Source: Vibrio diazotrophicus (GTDB lineage Bacteria > Pseudomonadota > Gammaproteobacteria > Enterobacterales > Vibrionaceae). Taken from it: 64,000 bases of DNA. Below are positions 8,640 to 18,177 of the stretch, piece by piece; the first letter of the stretch is position 1; every line of letters starts with the position of its first letter. The notes beneath the pieces are model-generated. The model had not been told where the DNA came from, did not search any database, and saw nothing but the letters and a program-made list of their open reading frames with translations. Location: NCBI RefSeq assembly GCF_038452265.1, contig NZ_CP151842.1:2976001-3040000 (forward strand). The letters are read 5' to 3'. The position numbers were made by a program, and so were the translations under genes.

Positions 8640-9842
8640 TTAGTATCTCCCTTGACGTGAAGTAGTTGAACGATTTTGAGTATCGGTCTCGTTATCTGTA
8701 GCTGTACGTTGAGACTCTAACTCAATGTGGTCATAAGTCGCTGAAGACTTGTCTGAACGTTTGGTCGGCGTTGTTTGTTGACCTACTAACTTATCCATTG
8801 GCAAGTAAAGCAGATTACCGCTTGATTCAGAGTCAATCAGCACTTTAGAAGTATTGCTGTACACTTCTTCCATCGTGTCTAGATACATACGGTTACGTGT
8901 AACTTCAGGTGCCGCTTTGTATTCAGGTAACAGTTTTTCAAACTGAGCAACTTGACCCAATGATTCGTTAACTACTCGCTCACTATAACCCAACGCTTCT
9001 TTTTTCAGACGTTCTGCACGACCAGTCGCTTTAGGAAGAATCTCGTTTTTGTAAGCTTCTGCTTCACGAATGAAACGCTCTTCATCCTCACGAGCCGCAA
9101 TCGCATCGTCAAAGGCATCTTTAACTTGCTCTGGCGGACGAGCAGACTGGAAGTTCACGTCAACAATCATTAAGCCCATATCGTAGCTATCAATGACTTG
9201 ATTTAGCGTCTCTTGAGTGCTTTGACGAATTTGTTGGCGGCCACTTGTCAGGATGCTATCCATCAATGAGTCACCAATCACCGCACGTAGCGCTGAATCT
9301 GTCGCTTGGCGTAAGCTGTCGTCAGCATTGGTCACACGGTATAAATACTTGAACGGGTCAGCAACACGGTATTGAACATCCATTGCTACCGTCACAACGT
9401 TCTCATCTTTAGTCAACATAAGACCTGATGCACGCATTGAACGGATTGCCTGAATGTTTACTGGTGTAACTTCATCAATAAAGCGAGGACGCCAGTTCAG
9501 ACCTGGGTCAACAATACGGTCGTATTTACCTAGTCGTAAAACCACGCCGCGCTCAGCTTCGCTGATGGTATAGAAACCAGCAAAGAACCAGATAGCAATA
9601 GCGATAACTGCGATAACACCAAAACCAATGGCACCACCACCAGGGAAAGAAGGCCCTTTACCGCTTCCACCTTTGTTACCAAATTTTCCGCCCAGTTTTT
9701 GACTTAGCTTGTTAAATACTTCGTCCAAATCTGGCGGACCTTGCTCACGGCCGCCTTTGTCACCACGATTATTGTTATTACCCCAAGGGTCATTATCGCG
9801 GCCATTGTTGCCGTTGTTATTTCCGGGCTCATTCCACGCCAT
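8640..9842 (-). CDS. hflK: FtsH protease activity modulator HflK
   Basis: HflK (400 aa) is the SPFH-domain partner of HflC in the FtsH-HflKC complex. The N terminus is Gly/Asn-rich (GNNNGNNGRDNDPWGNNNN), as in the family, followed by a single membrane helix (about residues 73-90) and the SPFH domain starting ISEAERGVVLRLG. A GGAG site precedes the ATG. It is part of the hfq-hflX-hflK-hflC cluster. Confidence 0.97.
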   Translation of the reverse strand: MAWNEPGNNNGNNGRDNDPWGNNNNRGDKGGREQGPPDLDEVFNKLSQKLGGKFGNKGGSGKGPSFPGGGAIGFGVIAVIAIAIWFFAGFYTISEAERGVVLRLGKYDRIVDPGLNWRPRFIDEVTPVNIQAIRSMRASGLMLTKDENVVTVAMDVQYRVADPFKYLYRVTNADDSLRQATDSALRAVIGDSLMDSILTSGRQQIRQSTQETLNQVIDSYDMGLMIVDVNFQSARPPEQVKDAFDDAIAAREDEERFIREAEAYKNEILPKATGRAERLKKEALGYSERVVNESLGQVAQFEKLLPEYKAAPEVTRNRMYLDTMEEVYSNTSKVLIDSESSGNLLYLPMDKLVGQQTTPTKRSDKSSATYDHIELESQRTATDNETDTQNRSTTSRQGRY

Positions 9843-9887
9843 TAGAAAGCTCCATCATTTGATATGACGTTATACTTTAGCAGTCCT

Positions 9888-11177
9888 TTAAGTAACTATA
9901 AAGTCACGTAAAACTGCCTCTTCTCTTTTTTCTAGTCTAGACCAATCTACTTGCTGCATACGAATAGATATCAGCAAATTGCCATCAGAATCATACTCTT
10001 CGTCTTGAATGCACTTCATTTGGAAGAACGTACTGCGAATTCTACCTTGATGTTGTGGTGGAACACACAATCTGTATTCAACTATTTGGCTAGCCAGACG
10101 CTCTGTCAGAGCTTGGAATAGCAGATCAATGCCTAAACCATCCATCGCCGAAATCCATACGGTTCTCGGCAAACCTTCATCATCTCTTTCAATGCGAGGT
10201 TCTTGAACGTCTAGATTGTCAATCTTGTTCATGACTAGCAGGGTTGGCACTTCGTTAGCGTCAATCTCCTGTAACACATCATTTACAGCTTGAATATTCT
10301 CACGAAAACGGTCATCGCTGGCATCAACAACATGTAACAAAATGTCAGCTTCTTGCGTTTCTTGTAACGTCGCCTTAAATGCCGCTACCAAATCATGCGG
10401 TAGATGACGAATAAACCCTACAGTATCAGCCAAGATTGCAGGGCCGACATCCTTGAGTTCAATTTTTCTAAGCGTAGGGTCCAGCGTTGCAAACAATTGG
10501 TCTGCAGCATATACCCCAGCTTCAGTGATTCGGTTAAATAGGGTCGATTTACCCGCGTTGGTATAACCAACCAATGACACCGTAGGTATCTCTGCACGGG
10601 TTCTAGCACGCCTACCTTGCTCACGCTGCTTAGCTACTCGATCTAAACGGCGCAAAATCGCTTTAATACGTTCACGCAGTAAACGTCTGTCGGTCTCTAA
10701 CTGAGTTTCACCCGGTCCACGTAAACCGATACCACCTTTCTGACGCTCCAAGTGAGTCCAACCACGAATCAAACGAGTCGAGATGTGACGTAACTGAGCT
10801 AACTCAACTTGCAACTTACCTTCATGGGTACGAGCGCGTTGAGCAAAGATATCGAGGATCAAACCCGTTCTGTCTATGACACGACACTGGCAAAGATGTT
10901 CGAGGTTACGTTCTTGGGCAGGAGAAAGAGAATGGTTAAAGATCACGACATCTGCTTCTGTCGCTTGAACCGCTTGTGCGATCTCTTGGGCTTTACCTTC
11001 ACCAACATAATATTTAGGGTGAGGAGATTGACGACTTCCTGTTACAACTTGAAGTGTCTCTACTCCTGCAGAAGATACCAGCATTTGACACTCGCTGAGA
11101 TCTTCCCATTCACCCTGTTGCGTGAAGTTGATATGAACAAGTACGGCTCGCTCACCGGCTTCATAACGGTCAAACAA
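9888..11177 (-). CDS. hflX: Ribosome-dissociation GTPase HflX
   Basis: HflX (429 aa) is a GTPase that splits stalled or heat-damaged 70S ribosomes. The N-terminal domain ends in the conserved GPGETQLETDRR helix region, followed by the G domain: G1 GYTNAGKSTLFNR (about residue 204), FATLDPT, DTVGFIRHLP and MNKIDNL. The start is an unusual TTG at 11177, supported by AAGGAG eight bases upstream. It lies 38 bp downstream of hfq. Confidence 0.96.
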   Translation of the reverse strand: MFDRYEAGERAVLVHINFTQQGEWEDLSECQMLVSSAGVETLQVVTGSRQSPHPKYYVGEGKAQEIAQAVQATEADVVIFNHSLSPAQERNLEHLCQCRVIDRTGLILDIFAQRARTHEGKLQVELAQLRHISTRLIRGWTHLERQKGGIGLRGPGETQLETDRRLLRERIKAILRRLDRVAKQREQGRRARTRAEIPTVSLVGYTNAGKSTLFNRITEAGVYAADQLFATLDPTLRKIELKDVGPAILADTVGFIRHLPHDLVAAFKATLQETQEADILLHVVDASDDRFRENIQAVNDVLQEIDANEVPTLLVMNKIDNLDVQEPRIERDDEGLPRTVWISAMDGLGIDLLFQALTERLASQIVEYRLCVPPQHQGRIRSTFFQMKCIQDEEYDSDGNLLISIRMQQVDWSRLEKREEAVLRDFIVT

Positions 11178-11215
11178 GCTATCAACTCCTTAATAAATAT
11201 AGCTTTATGTTACTA

Positions 11216-11479
11216 TTAATCTTCTGATTTCTCTGAAGGACGATCTGAAGGAGAACGCTCTGCAGTGTGGTGACTTACTGGACGAGCAGGTACCACAGTA
11301 GAAATTGCGTGCTTGTAAACCATTTGGTTAACAGTGTTCTTCAGTAGGATCACAAATTGATCGAAAGACTCAATTTGGCCTTGTAGCTTAATGCCGTTAA
11401 CCAGATAGATAGACACTGGAATACGCTCGCGACGTAATGCATTTAAGAATGGGTCTTGTAGAGATTGCCCCTTAGCCAT
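11216..11479 (-). CDS. hfq: RNA chaperone Hfq
   Basis: Hfq (87 aa) is the hexameric Sm-like protein that stabilises small RNAs and pairs them with target mRNAs; in vibrios it works with the Qrr quorum-sensing RNAs. The Sm1 segment (VNGIKLQGQIESFDQF) and the Sm2 motif (YKHAIST) are intact. The C-terminal tail is short and acidic, ending SEKSED. It is placed between miaA and hflX as in most gammaproteobacteria. Confidence 0.98.
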   Translation of the reverse strand: MAKGQSLQDPFLNALRRERIPVSIYLVNGIKLQGQIESFDQFVILLKNTVNQMVYKHAISTVVPARPVSHHTAERSPSDRPSEKSED

Positions 11480-11671
11480 TTTATTTTCCTTATTTGTATT
11501 TTGTTGTAGTTATTTAGCTAGCGGTGCACTAAAAGTCTGTGCAGACCATGCCTATGAGCTAAATGAATAAAACCCCGTTGTTACTAGATATGGTGATAAA
11601 AACACCAAAAACAAGTAACGATCCCTGACAGGGTAAATTACGCAAAAGCGATCACATTATACACAGCGAAA

Positions 11672-12604
11672 TCAATCTAACGCTATGGCATTTGAAACTG
11701 TTTCGAATGCAAGATCAATGTTTTCACTATCTAACCAAGTTAGATCATCCCAGCTGCGCAACCAAGTGATCTGGCGCTTGGCCAATTGACGGGTTGCACA
11801 GACTCCACGAAAGATCGCTTCATCTAAAGTACAGTTCCCATCTAAATAGTCCCACATCTGTCTGTAGCCAACACATCGAATCGACGGCAGATCAGGATGA
11901 AGATCTTTTCGAGCATAGAGTGCTTTCATTTCATCTTCAAATCCATTCTCAACCATTTTTTCGAATCTTAGCTCAATTCGACGATGGAGCTCTGCCCTTT
12001 CCTTGGGTGCTATTGCAAACTGCTTAACTCGAAATGGAAGTGGTTCTCCTTTCGTTTTAGTCAGCTCAGTTAGAGTTTTACCTGAAATTCGATAAACTTC
12101 CAATGCCCGTGACAATCTTTGTGGATCATTTGGGTGGATTCTCTCAGCAGAAACCGGATCGATTGCTTTTAACTGGTCATGCAAAGCATCCCAACCCAGT
12201 TCGATCGCTTCTTTTTCAATCTGTTGACGAATTTCTGGATCCGCCGCCGGAAGTGGCGATAACCCCTCCAACAGCGCTTTGTAATAAAGCATTGTGCCGC
12301 CCACCAGCAGTGGGATCTTGCCCTCGGCAACGATGTCGTTCATTTCTTTTAGTGCATCGCGTCTAAAATCCGCAGCAGAATAAGATTCACTCGGATCCAA
12401 AATATCAATTAAGCGATGCGGAGCAAGTTCTTGCTCGCGAGCGTCAGGCTTCGCTGTACCAATATCCATACCTTTATAAATCAAAGCCGAATCGACACTG
12501 ATGATTTCAATCGGGTACTTTTGGCGCAGGCGTATTGCCAGCTCTGTTTTGCCCGATGCGGTTGGCCCCATAAGAAACAGAGCTAAAGGTAATTGTTTGG
12601 TCAT
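11672..12604 (-). CDS. miaA: tRNA dimethylallyltransferase MiaA
   Basis: MiaA (310 aa) transfers dimethylallyl from DMAPP to the N6 of A37 in tRNAs reading UNN codons; MiaB later thiomethylates the product. The P-loop GPTASGKTELAIRL (about residue 13), DSALIYKGMDIGTAKP and the RCVGYRQMWDYLDG motif are visible. It starts nine bases after the mutL stop. The hfq gene follows after a 192-bp gap in which I see no separate gene. Confidence 0.97.
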   Translation of the reverse strand: MTKQLPLALFLMGPTASGKTELAIRLRQKYPIEIISVDSALIYKGMDIGTAKPDAREQELAPHRLIDILDPSESYSAADFRRDALKEMNDIVAEGKIPLLVGGTMLYYKALLEGLSPLPAADPEIRQQIEKEAIELGWDALHDQLKAIDPVSAERIHPNDPQRLSRALEVYRISGKTLTELTKTKGEPLPFRVKQFAIAPKERAELHRRIELRFEKMVENGFEDEMKALYARKDLHPDLPSIRCVGYRQMWDYLDGNCTLDEAIFRGVCATRQLAKRQITWLRSWDDLTWLDSENIDLAFETVSNAIALD

Positions 12605-12613
12605 GAGTTTTGC

Positions 12614-14614
12614 TTAAATGTTTAATGCTTGGATAGTCGCTGTAAAATCTACAGGCTTAACAAAATGAGCATCATGCAAAGGCAACTTGCCTTGCCATAA
12701 CTGCTCTAATTCAGCAATCAACTGAATCGCTTCAGACAAAGTGTAGCTGGATTTGTTCACGGTCACATGATCACTTAACCACTGAGCGAGCACTTGAGTA
12801 TCAAGCTCACTTTCAGCCTGCGCTAAGTTTGAAGCGGCGTAAGATAACAGATCTTCAACTAAATTTTGTAAGTTTTGCTGGCGCAATGGTTGGGGCACAC
12901 CCATCAACATGACGCTTTGTGCTGAGCGACGCTGAAACTCAATACCAAACCTAGCAAATACAGCCTGATAATGCTCTAAGGCTGAAACTTCTTGTGACGA
13001 TATTTTTAGTGATAACGGGACGAGCAGCGGCTGGCTTTTTAACGCCCCTTGCTCAACATTCAGTTGCCCAAGCACTTTGAACCATTCCGCTTTGTGCAGT
13101 GAGATCAGAACACAACCACTAGGGGAGTTCATCAGCAAATATCGCTCTTGAACAATAGAGATCGCTTTGCCCAGTTGCTCAATAAGCACAGGTTCGAGAG
13201 AAGATTGAGAAGAACCTGTTATTTCAAGCTCGCGTTTATCAACGTTGTTTACCGGTGCAGTTGCTGGCTTTTCAGTATGCTCAGGTGTTTTCATTAATTC
13301 CTGATAGGCATAAACCTCAGCTTTGCTCGGCGATTTAGAAAGCACTCTCTCCTGAGACGATTTACTCTTCGCTCTATCGGATTCCATCCACTCACTACGT
13401 TGCGCATTTTCTCGCACCTGATAGGAATCGCTTTGTGGTGAATAACTTCGCTCTGAACTCGCCTTTCTTGGATAGGCCGGTGAATTCTCGACCGCTTGCC
13501 TAGCTCTTTCCGCAGCCTCTTCAGACCGCTTGACGGGTTCTTGAGTATCTTGCGTATGATTCAGTTCGTCAGGAGAGTGGAACGCTCCCTCATTAATGCT
13601 TGGAGCATCAATATGCTGACTCTCAGCCAACGCGCTGCTTAACGCTTGATAAATAAAATCATGCACTAAACGAGCTTGATGGAATCGCACTTCGTGTTTA
13701 GCAGGATGGACATTGACATCCACCTGATGAGGATCGATTTCGATATAAAGCACATAAGTAGCGAATTGATCCGCACGCAGACTACTTTCATAGCTTTGAC
13801 GAATGGCATGATTGATCAACTTATCGCGCATCATGCGTCCGTTGACGTAGCAATACTGAATATCGCTTTGCTGACGGGCACCTTCAGGCGTCGTGATCCA
13901 ACCATGCAAACGCAAGCCCTGATGCTCAAGCTCAATCTTCAGCATTGAACGAACAAAGGCGCTACCACACACTGCGGCGATGCGTTTTTCCGCCTGAATT
14001 TCTGTTTTGGCGGCTCGGTACTGACGCACCATTTTCCCGTTGTGTCGCAGGTTGAATGTCACATCAAAACGACTTAATGCAATGCGCTTCAGAAGTTCAT
14101 CAATGTGAGTAAATTCGGTTTTCTCGGTACGCAGAAATTTTCGGCGAGCAGGAGTGTTGAAAAACAAATCCAGAACTTCAACCGTGGAACCAATGGGATG
14201 CGCTGCTGGTTGAAGCTTAACTTCCATCTCGCGCCCTTCGCTATAAGCGGACCAAGCTTCTTCTTGAGTAGCAGGACGCGAAGTCAGCGTTAAACGAGAA
14301 ACAGAGCTGATACTAGCCAGCGCTTCGCCTCGGAACCCGAGGCTGATAATCGCTTCAAGATCATCCAAAGTATGGATTTTTGACGTCGCATGGCGACTCA
14401 ACGCCAAACCAAGTTCCTCTTTTGCTATTCCACAACCGTTATCGCGGATACGAATAAGCTTAGCGCCACCCTTCTCGATATCGATATCGATTCGTGTAGC
14501 GCCAGAGTCTAAACTGTTTTCCACCAGCTCTTTCACTACTGATGCAGGTCTTTCCACTACCTCGCCCGCAGCGATTTGGTTTGCTAAACGGGCGGGTAAT
14601 ATTTGGATGGTCAT
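12614..14614 (-). CDS. mutL: DNA mismatch repair protein MutL
   Basis: MutL (666 aa) is the ATP-dependent matchmaker that links MutS to MutH and UvrD. The GHKL ATPase motifs are present: ELVENSLDSGA, RDNGCGI, LGFRGEAL, and the second-domain segment YVNGRMMRDK. The linker (about residues 345-470) is long and polar, making the protein some 50 residues longer than the E. coli enzyme. The C-terminal domain lacks the DQHA-type endonuclease motif, as expected where MutH does the nicking. Confidence 0.97.
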   Translation of the reverse strand: MTIQILPARLANQIAAGEVVERPASVVKELVENSLDSGATRIDIDIEKGGAKLIRIRDNGCGIAKEELGLALSRHATSKIHTLDDLEAIISLGFRGEALASISSVSRLTLTSRPATQEEAWSAYSEGREMEVKLQPAAHPIGSTVEVLDLFFNTPARRKFLRTEKTEFTHIDELLKRIALSRFDVTFNLRHNGKMVRQYRAAKTEIQAEKRIAAVCGSAFVRSMLKIELEHQGLRLHGWITTPEGARQQSDIQYCYVNGRMMRDKLINHAIRQSYESSLRADQFATYVLYIEIDPHQVDVNVHPAKHEVRFHQARLVHDFIYQALSSALAESQHIDAPSINEGAFHSPDELNHTQDTQEPVKRSEEAAERARQAVENSPAYPRKASSERSYSPQSDSYQVRENAQRSEWMESDRAKSKSSQERVLSKSPSKAEVYAYQELMKTPEHTEKPATAPVNNVDKRELEITGSSQSSLEPVLIEQLGKAISIVQERYLLMNSPSGCVLISLHKAEWFKVLGQLNVEQGALKSQPLLVPLSLKISSQEVSALEHYQAVFARFGIEFQRRSAQSVMLMGVPQPLRQQNLQNLVEDLLSYAASNLAQAESELDTQVLAQWLSDHVTVNKSSYTLSEAIQLIAELEQLWQGKLPLHDAHFVKPVDFTATIQALNI

Positions 14615-14622
14615 AATCTTGA

Positions 14623-16341
14623 TTACTTGTTTGGAATAATGAGCACTTGTCCGACGGCGAGCTGATCGGAGCGTAAATTGTTCGCTTTTCTGACACTATC
14701 AACATCGACGCCATACTGGCTAGATATCTTGCCTAAGTATTCGCCTCTTTTCACTGTATGTTTGCGTAAAGGCTTATCTTTCAGGCTCACCGTAATTCTC
14801 AATTTCTGCCCTAGTTTAAGAGTGTCAGATTTTAAACTGTTTTCACGCTTAATCTCAGCCACAGAAACTTTATAAGTACTGGCGATCTTACCCAAGTAAT
14901 CACCTTTCGCGACCGTGTGGGTAATTGTTTCGGTTTCTACCGGATTAATCACGACAGGAACCGGAATCGGGCTTGAAATACCACCCGGAATAGTGATGAC
15001 TTGTCCAACTGATAAACTGTTACTGGTTAATTTATTGGTTCGTTTAATCGCTTCAATGCTCGTGCCGTATTTGTGGGCAATAGCAGAGAGTGAATCGCCT
15101 CGCTGCACTTTGTATTTCTGAGTCTTATTACGATTCGCGAAAAGAGTTCCTTCTGGCGGGTTCTCTTCAAAATATTGGGTTATCGCCTTTGCAAGCGCAC
15201 GAGCCAGTTTGTCTTGATGGCTACGTTGGAAGAGTAACTGCTCTTCAGTAGGGTTAGAGATAAACCCAGTTTCCACAAGAACTGAAGGAATATCCGGTGA
15301 TTTCAGAACAGCAAGGCTGGCATTGACCGGATCAGCTTTGTGCAGGTGTGCCACTTTACCCATTTCGCTCAGGATGTTGGTAGCCACCTTGTAGCCTTCT
15401 TTTTGCGAATGGCTAAACTGTAAATCCAATAAGGTTTGGCTTACGTTTCGGTCACTGTTGTTCTTAGCTAATACCTGTCCAGCACCACCAAGCAACTCGG
15501 ATTGCTGCTCATGATTCTCAACCCAACGGGCAATTTCTGTATTCGCACGACGTGTATTGAGAACGAACACAGAAGCTCCCCTCGGTTTCGGCGAGCTAAA
15601 TGCGTCAGCGTGAATCGAAACCAACAAATGGGCTTTATTCTTACGAGCAATTTCGGAACGTTTATTGAGGTTAACGAAGTAATCTCCGCGACGGGTGAGC
15701 ACACCTTTAATTCCCGGAACTGCATCCAACTGGTCAACTAACTTCTTTGAGATACTCAGTGTGGCATTCTTTTCGTATTTGCGAGTCGGGCCAATTGAAC
15801 CTGGGTCTTCGCCACCATGTCCAGCGTCAATAGCAACGACAATATTGGCATTGCCATAAAATTGAGAGGCATCTCTGCTCACCTGAGTTGGAGAGCCAGA
15901 GCTAGAACTGCCTTGTGAAGAGACATCATCATGAGGTAGGTCAACGACCAGACGGTGCCCATATTGTCCGCCGGGAGTCGGCGCTAATGTGAATAGTTTA
16001 GCTGGGGATTTTTTCTTTAACTCAAACACCAGACGATAAGTGCCCTTGTCTGGAGGAGAACTGGCACGAATCTTCGTCAATACATCACTGTCCGTTACCT
16101 TCATCGGTAACTTGGATTTAGATGAGGTATTTTTAAGATCAATCACTAGCCTTTCGGGGCTAGTCAGAGTGAAATAGGTAAAACTAACTTCCGATTGAAC
16201 ATCTATCACCACTCGAGTTTCGTCTGGAGAGGGCCAAACACGAACCCCCTCTAGAACATTGGCACTCGCATTAGAAGTGATGAATGCTATCGCTAAAGTG
16301 AAAAAAACTACAAAAAGGCGCAGGCGCGATCCTATCAACAT
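14623..16341 (-). CDS. amiB: N-acetylmuramoyl-L-alanine amidase AmiB with three LysM repeats
   Basis: This periplasmic amidase cleaves stem peptides from septal peptidoglycan during daughter-cell separation. Order: signal peptide (1-27), AMIN septal-targeting domain (about 28-135), Ser-rich linker, amidase_3 domain (about 168-392) and three LysM repeats (about 408-454, 474-519, 527-571). Zinc-site motifs are IDAGHGGEDPG (171-181), SIHADA (243-248) and VETGFISNP (357-365). The insertion around 270-310 corresponds to the autoinhibitory helix that EnvC relieves in E. coli, and envC is also in this window. E. coli AmiB has a single LysM. The gene overlaps tsaE by seven bases. Confidence 0.95.
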   Translation of the reverse strand: MLIGSRLRLFVVFFTLAIAFITSNASANVLEGVRVWPSPDETRVVIDVQSEVSFTYFTLTSPERLVIDLKNTSSKSKLPMKVTDSDVLTKIRASSPPDKGTYRLVFELKKKSPAKLFTLAPTPGGQYGHRLVVDLPHDDVSSQGSSSSGSPTQVSRDASQFYGNANIVVAIDAGHGGEDPGSIGPTRKYEKNATLSISKKLVDQLDAVPGIKGVLTRRGDYFVNLNKRSEIARKNKAHLLVSIHADAFSSPKPRGASVFVLNTRRANTEIARWVENHEQQSELLGGAGQVLAKNNSDRNVSQTLLDLQFSHSQKEGYKVATNILSEMGKVAHLHKADPVNASLAVLKSPDIPSVLVETGFISNPTEEQLLFQRSHQDKLARALAKAITQYFEENPPEGTLFANRNKTQKYKVQRGDSLSAIAHKYGTSIEAIKRTNKLTSNSLSVGQVITIPGGISSPIPVPVVINPVETETITHTVAKGDYLGKIASTYKVSVAEIKRENSLKSDTLKLGQKLRITVSLKDKPLRKHTVKRGEYLGKISSQYGVDVDSVRKANNLRSDQLAVGQVLIIPNK

Positions 16342-16799
16342 AACTCCAACTGACTCAGTAACGTACGTCCATAATCGTTATTAGCTGTCAGCAACGCTTG
16401 GCGTTGTTCACCATCGTAACGAATTTCAATATCTATATCCGATGTCGGCAATAGCCCTTGGCCTTTCTCTGGCCATTCCACCAAACAAATTGCATCGGCT
16501 GTAAAATAGTCGCGGATCCCCATGAACTCTAGTTCTTCAGGATCAGCCAAACGGTAAAGATCAAAGTGATAAACCTGCCAATCAGCCAATTGGTAAGGCT
16601 CAACCAGTGTATATGTTGGGCTTTTCACATTACCTTGATGGCCTAAAGCACGAATAAAACCACGGCTAAAAGTTGTTTTGCCAGCACCAAGATCTCCGTG
16701 CAAATAGAGGGTCGTTTGCTGAGAACACAACTTTGATAGCGCTGTGCCAAGTTTTACCGTCTCTTGCTCATCTTTTAAAATAAACGTCTTAGTGCTCAT
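16335..16799 (-). CDS. tsaE: tRNA threonylcarbamoyladenosine ATPase TsaE
   Basis: TsaE (154 aa) is the ATPase partner of TsaB-TsaD in making t6A37 in ANN-decoding tRNAs. The Walker A motif YLHGDLGAGKTTFSRG and the YHFDLYRLADPEELEFMGI region are characteristic. It is the first gene of the tsaE-amiB-mutL-miaA-hfq-hflX series. In E. coli nnr (yjeF) precedes it; here the 265 bp to divergent queG hold no recognisable gene. Confidence 0.96.
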   Translation of the reverse strand: MSTKTFILKDEQETVKLGTALSKLCSQQTTLYLHGDLGAGKTTFSRGFIRALGHQGNVKSPTYTLVEPYQLADWQVYHFDLYRLADPEELEFMGIRDYFTADAICLVEWPEKGQGLLPTSDIDIEIRYDGEQRQALLTANNDYGRTLLSQLELC

Positions 16800-17064
16800 T
16801 CAATACTTTCTCAAATTCATCTCAGGATCGTTAGATCCCAATGACTATATAAAAACCAATAGAAACCGAATAGTAAACTGGTATCGAATTGAGAGACAAG
16901 ATCTCTTGTGTAAGCAAACAGAAAAATGTCTGTATGAACTCGCTAAATAACGTAAAGATCCTATCTTTTTACCTTGAGTGGTTCGAGTTTGAACTAGATC
17001 CACTTGGTGAGATCCGTTAAGATCCGATCCCTTTTAGGCTATTAATCCTAGTACATACTTCGCC

Positions 17065-18177
17065 ATGAACTATCAAGCACTCGCTGATCAAATAAAACAA
17101 TGGGCTACTGAACTCGGTTTCGAGAAAGTAGGCATCTGCGATATTGATCTTCATGAGCATGAAGCGGCTCTGCAAAAGTGGTTAGATGCCGGATATCATG
17201 GCGAGATGGATTGGATGGCAAGGCACGGGATGATGCGTGCTCGCCCAGCGGAGCTTTTTCCTGGAACAATCCGAGTTATTAGTGCACGGATGAACTACCT
17301 GCCTCCACAAGCACAATTCGCTTCGAACTTGTCTGATCCGACTCAAGCCTATATAAGCCGATATGCTCTTGGACGTGACTATCACAAATTAGTTCGCAAC
17401 CAATTGAAAAAACTCGGTGAAAAGATAGAAAAGGAAGTCGAAAAGTTAAGTTATCGTCCTTTTGTCGACTCAGCGCCAATCCTGGAACGCCCTCTTGCCC
17501 AAAAAGCAGGATTGGGTTGGACAGGTAAGCATTCGCTTATTCTCGACAAAGACGCTGGCTCTTGGTTTTTCCTTGGTGAACTATTGGTAGATATTCCTCT
17601 ACCCGTGGATACACCGTCGGAAAATGAATGTGGCAAATGCAAAGCCTGCATCACCTCTTGCCCAACAGGTGCAATTATCGCTGATGGTATTGTCGACGCA
17701 AGGAAGTGCATCTCCTATCTCACCATAGAGTTCGACGGTATTATTCCTGAAGAATTTCGTACAGCGATGGGAAATCGTATTTATGGATGTGACGATTGTC
17801 AGCTCGTCTGCCCTTGGAATCGCTTTTCCGAACTCACGCAGAAAAAAGACTTTCATCGCAGAGAGTCTTTTGAATCACCAGATTTATTGAGTTTGTTCGC
17901 ATGGGATGAAAAAACCTTCCTGCAAAAAATGGAAGGCTCTGCCATTCGAAGAATTGGTCATCTGCAATGGCAGAGAAATATAGCCATAGCACTAGGCAAT
18001 GCTCCCTATTCGGAAAAAATTGTTTCTGCTTTAGAAAATGCTAAAGGTCAATCAGAGACTTTAGATGTGCACTTAAATTGGGCTATTGAAAAACAATTGG
18101 CGAATCTACCAAGCTCCATCGCGAGCCATCAAAGGCTAATTCGTATTATCGAGAAAGGTCTTCCGAGAGACGCCTAG
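17065..18177 (+). CDS. queG: Epoxyqueuosine reductase QueG
   Basis: QueG (370 aa) catalyses the last step of queuosine synthesis, a cobalamin- and Fe-S-dependent reduction of epoxyqueuosine in the tRNA wobble position. Two ferredoxin-like cysteine clusters are visible: CGKCKACITSCP (Cys189, 192, 195, 199) with Cys215, and CDDCQLVCP (Cys242, 245, 249). The FVDSAPILER segment carries the likely catalytic Asp (about 135). It is divergent from tsaE. No strong ribosome-binding site is visible before the ATG. Confidence 0.96.
   Translation: MNYQALADQIKQWATELGFEKVGICDIDLHEHEAALQKWLDAGYHGEMDWMARHGMMRARPAELFPGTIRVISARMNYLPPQAQFASNLSDPTQAYISRYALGRDYHKLVRNQLKKLGEKIEKEVEKLSYRPFVDSAPILERPLAQKAGLGWTGKHSLILDKDAGSWFFLGELLVDIPLPVDTPSENECGKCKACITSCPTGAIIADGIVDARKCISYLTIEFDGIIPEEFRTAMGNRIYGCDDCQLVCPWNRFSELTQKKDFHRRESFESPDLLSLFAWDEKTFLQKMEGSAIRRIGHLQWQRNIAIALGNAPYSEKIVSALENAKGQSETLDVHLNWAIEKQLANLPSSIASHQRLIRIIEKGLPRDA

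Noticed and set aside
16744..16950. Possible nnr remnant or small gene in the tsaE-queG gap
   Set aside because: The 68-codon frame partly overlaps tsaE on the opposite strand and shows no similarity that I recognise to Nnr.
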